Positions 18,599 to 22,273 of a DNA stretch of 22,273 bases are shown here, in pieces. A program made the position numbers and the translations under genes. The notes under the pieces were generated by a model. It was not told the origin of the DNA, did not search any database, and saw only the letters and a list, made by a program, of their open reading frames with translations. Numbering within the stretch: the stretch's first letter is position 1; each line of letters opens with the position of its first letter. Origin of the DNA: a virus; the IMG/VR virus record IMGVR_UViG_3300005663_000212, positions 1 through 22,273 of that record; one strand, written 5' to 3'.

Positions 18599-18910
18599 TT
18601 ATAATCCTAGTAAACTGAAAATTCTTTGTCGAGTTGGCACAAATATTTCTATTTCGGTAACAAAATCATAAATTGGATCGATAATAGTATCCGGATTTCT
18701 TACAGTAAAAACCCACCATAAATCTGGGGTTCCATATAGCTCATTACTCAAAAGATCTGGTCGCTCATTAAATTGAGGAGATAAAACAATGAGTTCATCT
18801 GTATCATCAGCAGGAATAGATCTAAAAGTTAAAATATCTAAAAATTCTACTAAAAAGTTTCTTTGTGGTGTTGTAAAATATGGAGAATTCTTTTTGTATA
18901 TAACAACCAT
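18599..18910 (-). CDS. 53: Baseplate wedge protein gp53-like
   Basis: 103 residues from the preferred start. T4 gp53 (196 residues) joins neighbouring wedges. The match is RPDLLSNELYGTPDLWWVFT, followed by NPDTIIDPIYDF and EIEIFVPTRQRIFSLL: a family pattern of a Leu-Tyr-Gly/Trp-Trp block, then Asp-Pro-Ile, then a LysM-like strand before the end. Two ATGs are possible, at 18919 and 18910. The second is preferred: AAAGGAGG at 18920-18927 lies 9 bases before it but directly abuts the first, and the second overlaps the upstream stop as TGATG, a typical arrangement for coupled translation. It is about half the length of T4 gp53 and corresponds to its conserved part. Confidence 0.82.
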   Translation of the reverse strand: MVVIYKKNSPYFTTPQRNFLVEFLDILTFRSIPADDTDELIVLSPQFNERPDLLSNELYGTPDLWWVFTVRNPDTIIDPIYDFVTEIEIFVPTRQRIFSLLGL

Positions 18911-19701
18911 CAGACCCATCCTCCTTTCTTAACTAGTTTTCCTGTTCTAAAATCGTTTAGATTAAAATTTCTTCTAAGACGATCGGGAGAGTTTTGAACT
19001 GTCATCGTAATCGATACAGTAAATTTTGTTGGAATCCATGCCGATATATCACCATCAACTGATTGTATAGTAAGATTATTTCCAGGTTCAAGTTGTCTAT
19101 TTGTCGAAGCAGTAAATTCGTTTAAGTTTATTAATTCGTCTGATGTGCCTACTCTATTAGAGAACAATACTTCGACATAATCAATATCTTGAGGAAATTC
19201 TACGTTATATGTAGTAATAATAACCGGAACATTATGATATATAGCAGTTCCATATGCATTAAAAAGCAAAATGGGTGGAGGAGTGCCTCTAAGATTTACT
19301 GCTTCTTGACTAGTTAGATCGCTGCCGCCTCCAACACCAAAAAACATTTTTGTTACAGTTCTAAGAAAATGTATTGCAGCAACACAATATCTTGCTTCTT
19401 CTTGATTCTGTGCCGTAAACGGCCCAATAACAGTAATTTCTTTCGCAGCAACTGATTTAAAAGCAGCAAATGGTTGATTAGTATGTATTGGATCGTAATA
19501 ATCATATTGAACTGTAGCGGAATCATTTATGTTCGGAGTGTATGGAAACAATAGTCCACCTGTTTCATATAATGGATTAAGAAGATTGTCTTTATCTTTC
19601 ACTCCATATATTCTTTCTACTGCGCCGGGTTTTGCTGAGATTCTTGCACGGCGATCACTAAATCCAGCGGTACCGCCTTGTCCTTTAATTGGTTCTGACA
19701 T
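18910..19701 (-). CDS. 48: Baseplate tail tube cap protein gp48-like
   Basis: 263 residues (T4 gp48 is 364 and gp54 is 320; these form the cap on which the tail tube polymerises). The sequence shows FPYTPNINDSATVQYDYYDP, an EITVIGPFTAQNQEEARYCV stretch, IHFLRTVTKMFFG, GTPPPILLFNAYG, then VPVIITTYNVEFPQDIDYVE and a final FTVSITMTVQNSP. This beta-rich pattern with the aromatic YTP start and the IHFLRT-KMFFG helix is what I recall from the proteins annotated gp48 in marine T4-like phages. It lies directly ahead of gp53, overlapping it by one base, and 1 base after the nucleotidyltransferase stop, whose end supplies its AGGA ribosome site. It could instead be labelled gp54-like, since the two are paralogues. 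Confidence 0.65.
   Translation of the reverse strand: MSEPIKGQGGTAGFSDRRARISAKPGAVERIYGVKDKDNLLNPLYETGGLLFPYTPNINDSATVQYDYYDPIHTNQPFAAFKSVAAKEITVIGPFTAQNQEEARYCVAAIHFLRTVTKMFFGVGGGSDLTSQEAVNLRGTPPPILLFNAYGTAIYHNVPVIITTYNVEFPQDIDYVEVLFSNRVGTSDELINLNEFTASTNRQLEPGNNLTIQSVDGDISAWIPTKFTVSITMTVQNSPDRLRRNFNLNDFRTGKLVKKGGWV
18920..18927 (-). promoter_or_regulatory. Strong ribosome binding site deciding the gp53 start
   Basis: AAAGGAGG on the minus strand, the strongest Shine-Dalgarno sequence I noticed in the window. It lies inside the end of the gp48-like gene, 9 bases ahead of the ATG at 18910 and with no space ahead of the ATG at 18919. This favours the shorter gp53 product. Confidence 0.7.
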
Positions 19702-19702
19702 T

Positions 19703-20308
19703 TTATTCTATTCCTAATCCTTTTCTAACTTCTCTATACAATTCTTTTTTCATGTTTTCATCTTCTCCAGGAGCAACAAGATTTACAAAATCAACTTCTT
19801 GTCCATCTCTTGCAAGCTCTCTTGCTTTTGTTGCGCTTGCACCTCCTGCACCTTCCTCATCTGGATCTCTTTGGCCTGCATCTACTACTCTAAATGTTTC
19901 AAAATTAATTGCAACTCCAGGTTCTACCTTATTCATTGATGAGATATATGGTTTGATTATATCATTAAACTCATTAACTCTGTCAGACCCTGCTACCATG
20001 TGCGCTTCCGTATACCCATTGTCAACTAACCATTTTAATACAACAAATAGTTGTCCCGTTGTCTCTACAAATTTAACTTCTGGAAAAAATGTTTTCAAAA
20101 ATTTCAATTTAGTATTAAAGTCTAAAGGATTTCTTTCTCTATCTTGTGTTCTTGTTGGAAACACAAAAAAATCTGCGTTAAGACTATTAGCTAACATTTT
20201 TCCAGTATCAATTAATTTCTTATGTCCAATAGTTGGTGGATTAAATCTTCCAAATGCGAAAACTACTGTCTTCCCAATGCTTTGTTCAAGAACTTCATAT
20301 AAGCGCAT
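19703..20308 (-). CDS. Nucleotidyltransferase (cytidylyltransferase-like HIGH superfamily)
   Basis: 201 residues. Near the start is FGRFNPPTIGHKKLI, with the T-x-G-H nucleotide-binding motif (Thr26, Gly28, His29). A GSDR (107-110) follows in the middle, and the closing S-x-T-x-x-R motif is SATKAR (Ser158, Thr160, Arg163). This is the core of the nucleotidylyl transferase alpha/beta phosphodiesterase fold, shared by NMN adenylyltransferases, phosphopantetheine adenylyltransferase and CTP transferases. These join a nucleoside monophosphate from ATP or CTP to a phosphorylated substrate. Which substrate cannot be told from these motifs. It is the first gene of the structural operon, 36 bases after a late promoter-like box and 1 base ahead of gp48, so it is probably expressed late with the virion genes, which is odd for a metabolic enzyme. 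Confidence 0.82.
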   Translation of the reverse strand: MRLYEVLEQSIGKTVVFAFGRFNPPTIGHKKLIDTGKMLANSLNADFFVFPTRTQDRERNPLDFNTKLKFLKTFFPEVKFVETTGQLFVVLKWLVDNGYTEAHMVAGSDRVNEFNDIIKPYISSMNKVEPGVAINFETFRVVDAGQRDPDEEGAGGASATKARELARDGQEVDFVNLVAPGEDENMKKELYREVRKGLGIE

Positions 20309-20343
20309 TTTGTTTCCAATAACTAAATAAGATTCATCAATTG

Positions 20344-20351
20344 TATTTATT
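20344..20351 (-). promoter_or_regulatory. Probable late promoter box AATAAATA for the structural operon
   Basis: On the minus strand the sequence is AATAAATA, seven of eight matches to TATAAATA. Its 3' edge is 35 bases from the nucleotidyltransferase ATG, almost the same as the 36 bases between the perfect box and gp25. It sits in the divergent gap and would start the operon from the nucleotidyltransferase through gp5. Confidence 0.5.
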
Positions 20352-20452
20352 TTTTTAATTATATGCCGTTTTTATTAAAGAATTCAAGTAATAATCCGGT
20401 TTTCTTTATCTTTTTATTCGACCTCTACTTGAAGTGTATGTTAACATTAATA

Positions 20453-20475
20453 AAAATTTGCATAACGCAAATTTT
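20453..20475 (+). promoter_or_regulatory. Perfect 9-bp hairpin in the divergent gap ahead of gp55
   Basis: The arms AAAATTTGC (20453-20461) and GCAAATTTT (20467-20475) are exact inverted complements around a 5-base loop, ATAAC. It lies 29 bases before the gp55 ATG. With genes diverging on both sides it is not a terminator of either. It could be an operator for a dimeric protein or a stem in the gp55 mRNA leader. Only the symmetry is seen; function is unknown. Confidence 0.55.
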
Positions 20476-20504
20476 AAACTAAAAATTAGAGGAAATCGAT
20501 AAAA

Positions 20505-21413
20505 ATGGCAAGGGCAAATACAAATTATTTAAACAATAAGGATCTGCTTATAGAAATCCATAAATCAAAAAACACATTTTGCGAATATGAAGATTCAACT
20601 TATGCAAATTTTGATGTAATTATTTATGATTTGGATGTTCTAGTAGACGATGATGTATGTACTAACTATTTTGGTGATTGGGACATTACATATAAAGAAA
20701 CTACCTCCATTAAAAAAGAAATTGAATCCAAAGTGTTAATCAAAGCTACAACAGTAGACGAATGGATATACAACTTAAGACTTAAAAAACTTGAAAAAAT
20801 AAAGAAGGAAGACCCTACTTCCGATCTTGAAATTGGAGATATAATGATTGGCGATTTAGTTTTTAGGTATATGACGTTTAATCATGTGCCAGAAAATACT
20901 GAATGGCCTGAAGACAAGCTAAAAAAGAAGCCTGCTGATGGGTTTGTGAAAGTTAATTTCCCTCCTTTTCAACATATCATTTTAGAAAACGGAATGCCTA
21001 AGTGTGTTGGCCTTAGTCATTATAAAGATGGAGAATTTAATCTAGATTACGGCCGAATTACTAACGAACTCGGAAAAATGTATATGCTATTGGTAGAAAA
21101 GATTAGTAAGAAGGGAAACTGGCGAAACTATACATATATTGATGAGATGAGAAGCTCGGCTCTCGTTCAATTAAGTCAGGTAGGTCTCCAGTTCGACGAA
21201 GGAAGAGCTCAGATTCCAAATCCTTTTGCTTTTTATACTACTGTAGTGAGCAATGCGTTCAAGCAGGTGCTGAATACTGAAAAGAAAAATCGAAAAATCA
21301 GAGATGAACTAATCGAAATGGGGGGAGAAACTCCTAGTTTTTCGAGGCAAATGGAAGAAGAATATAAGACCGCTAAGGGGTTTTATAATATAAAACGAAA
21401 AAGGAATACTTGA
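20505..21413 (+). CDS. 55: Late-transcription sigma factor gp55-like, with N-terminal extension
   Basis: 302 residues (T4 gp55: 185). gp55 binds host RNA polymerase and directs it to TATAAATA late promoters, aided in T4 by gp33 and the sliding clamp. The sigma-like core is the C-terminal 130 residues: LGKMYMLLVEKISKKGNWRN, YIDEMRSSALVQLSQVGLQF, then PNPFAFYTTVVSNAFKQVLN and EKKNRKIRDELI, a region-2-type helix set with the aromatic -10-reading part. The first 170 or so residues are not familiar; they are acidic and aromatic (IIYDLDVLVDDDV, NYFGDWDITY) and end in VKVNFPPFQHIIL. The C-terminus is basic (IKRKRNT) rather than the acidic-hydrophobic clamp-binding tail of T4 gp55. GAGGAAA lies 10 bases before the ATG. 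The adjacency to gp47 matches the T4 gene neighbourhood. Confidence 0.82.
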   Translation: MARANTNYLNNKDLLIEIHKSKNTFCEYEDSTYANFDVIIYDLDVLVDDDVCTNYFGDWDITYKETTSIKKEIESKVLIKATTVDEWIYNLRLKKLEKIKKEDPTSDLEIGDIMIGDLVFRYMTFNHVPENTEWPEDKLKKKPADGFVKVNFPPFQHIILENGMPKCVGLSHYKDGEFNLDYGRITNELGKMYMLLVEKISKKGNWRNYTYIDEMRSSALVQLSQVGLQFDEGRAQIPNPFAFYTTVVSNAFKQVLNTEKKNRKIRDELIEMGGETPSFSRQMEEEYKTAKGFYNIKRKRNT

Positions 21414-21421
21414 AATAAAAC

Positions 21422-21450
21422 TTGACTTTTTTACTCCAATTAAATACACT
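21422..21450 (+). promoter_or_regulatory. Sigma70-like promoter ahead of gp47
   Basis: TTGACT (21422-21427), a 17-base spacer and TACACT (21445-21450) fit the host housekeeping sigma consensus: five of six at -35, four of six at -10, with the key first two and last bases of the -10 kept. It is in the 92-base gap between gp55 and gp47. Such a promoter would suit early expression of a recombination gene. Confidence 0.5.
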
Positions 21451-21505
21451 ATATGTTGTAATTATTTGATCTTTATTATAAAAACAAACAAAAAGAAAAA
21501 ATTTA

Positions 21506-22273
21506 ATGGCTGAACAACAGTTATTTAAAAAGTTAGTGTGTTTTACAGATATTCATTTTGGATACAAGGGCGACTCTAAGCAACACAATCAAGACTGTGA
21601 AGATTTTATTAGTTGGTTTATAGAAGAAGCTAAGAGTTTTGAAGCTGAAACCTGTATCTTCCTCGGCGATTGGCATCACAATCGCGCAAGAACTAATGTG
21701 GGCACGATGAACTATAGCCTCCGAAACATCGAAAGGCTTGGTAAAGCATTCAAAAAATTCTTTTTCATTACGGGAAATCATGATTTATATTACCGCGACA
21801 AGAGAGAACTAAACTCGATGGAGTTTAGTCGCAACGTTAATAATGTAAATATTGTCTCAAAGCCTTTAAATCAGGACGGTGTAGCTATTATACCCTGGCT
21901 TGTCGGGGACGAATGGAAAAAAATCAGTAGAATTAAGTGTAAATATATGTTTGGGCACTTCGAACTTCCTAGATTTAAGATGAATGCTATGGTAAATATG
22001 CCCGAAACAGGACAACTACAGGCCGAAGATTTTATACATCCTGAATATATCTTTAGTGGTCACTTTCATAAACGACAAATACAAGAAAAAATGATCTACA
22101 TAGGCAATACTTTCCCCCACAACTATTCGGATGCATGGGATGATGATCGCGGAATGATGTTTCTTGAGTGGGATAAGGAACCATTTTTCAAATCTTGGGA
22201 CGATGCTCCTAAATATCGTAAACTAATACTGTCTGAGCTCTTGGAAAATCCAAATGCATGTCTTGACAGCAAC
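21506..22273 (+). CDS. 47: Recombination nuclease gp47-like, SbcD/Mre11 family (partial, 3' end outside the window)
   Basis: 256 residues are present; T4 gp47 is 339, so about the last quarter is missing. gp47 is the nuclease subunit that works with the ATPase gp46 in processing DNA ends for recombination-dependent replication, like bacterial SbcCD. The calcineurin-like metallophosphoesterase motifs occur in order: TDIHFG (Asp15, His17), LGDWHHN (Asp55), GNHD (Asn91, His92), FGH (His151) and SGHFH (His186, His188), which together would hold two metal ions. The ribosome site is weak (AAAGAAAA). In T4 gene 46 follows, so an SbcC-like ATPase gene is expected just beyond the right edge. Confidence 0.93.
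   Translation, partial: MAEQQLFKKLVCFTDIHFGYKGDSKQHNQDCEDFISWFIEEAKSFEAETCIFLGDWHHNRARTNVGTMNYSLRNIERLGKAFKKFFFITGNHDLYYRDKRELNSMEFSRNVNNVNIVSKPLNQDGVAIIPWLVGDEWKKISRIKCKYMFGHFELPRFKMNAMVNMPETGQLQAEDFIHPEYIFSGHFHKRQIQEKMIYIGNTFPHNYSDAWDDDRGMMFLEWDKEPFFKSWDDAPKYRKLILSELLENPNACLDSN

Noticed and set aside
19689-20330. Plus-strand open frame of 213 codons opposite the nucleotidyltransferase
   Set aside because: The minus-strand frame has the TxGH and SxTxxR motifs in order; the plus-strand product is Ser/Leu-rich with no recognisable motif.
20429-20456. TTGAAG followed by AT-rich sequence as a sigma70 promoter for gp55
   Set aside because: No -10 hexamer with both a good sequence and a 16-18 base spacer is present, so I do not call it.
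21477-21484. TATAAAAA ahead of gp47, seven of eight matches to the late box
   Set aside because: It is only about 22 bases from the ATG, unlike the 35-36 of the two better candidates, and gp47 is expected to be an early or middle gene with a better sigma70-like site upstream.

Overview
The window is a stretch of an AT-rich genome of a T4-like tailed phage (myovirus type, contractile tail). The evidence is a run of baseplate genes whose products match the T4 gp48, gp53, gp5, gp25 and gp6 families, next to a gp55-type late sigma factor and a gp47-type recombination nuclease. The gene order (nucleotidyltransferase, 48, 53, large hub protein, 5, 25, 6, giant protein) is the compact order I associate with marine T4-like phages (cyanophages, pelagiphages) rather than that of T4. 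The host cannot be read from the window.

Layout. From 20308 down to the left edge everything is on the minus strand: a small nucleotidyltransferase, a gp48-like tail tube cap, gp53, a 985-residue probable hub protein, gp5 with a lysozyme domain, gp25, a 1238-residue gp6, and a giant protein of at least 3087 residues that runs off the left edge. The genes are packed with gaps of 1-2 bases or short overlaps, except before gp25 (67 bases), where a perfect T4 late promoter box lies. From 20505 rightward the genes are on the plus strand: gp55 (302 residues) and gp47 (cut by the right edge). The 196-base divergent gap holds a near-perfect late promoter box for the minus-strand operon and a 9-bp perfect hairpin in front of gp55. 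No stretch above 300 bases lacks a gene. I see no tRNA, insertion sequence or CRISPR.

How it fits together. gp55 is the sigma factor that reads TATAAATA late promoters, so the window holds both the regulator and two of its likely targets, each about 36 bases upstream of a start codon. The left arm would build the baseplate: hub and lysozyme needle (gp27-like, gp5), tube cap (gp48), and wedge (gp53, gp25, gp6, and the giant protein in the gp7 position).

The most unusual signal is a module of about 75 residues resembling the flagellin/hook 'IN' motif. It occurs about four times in the giant protein and once inside gp6, as if it had spread between two baseplate proteins.
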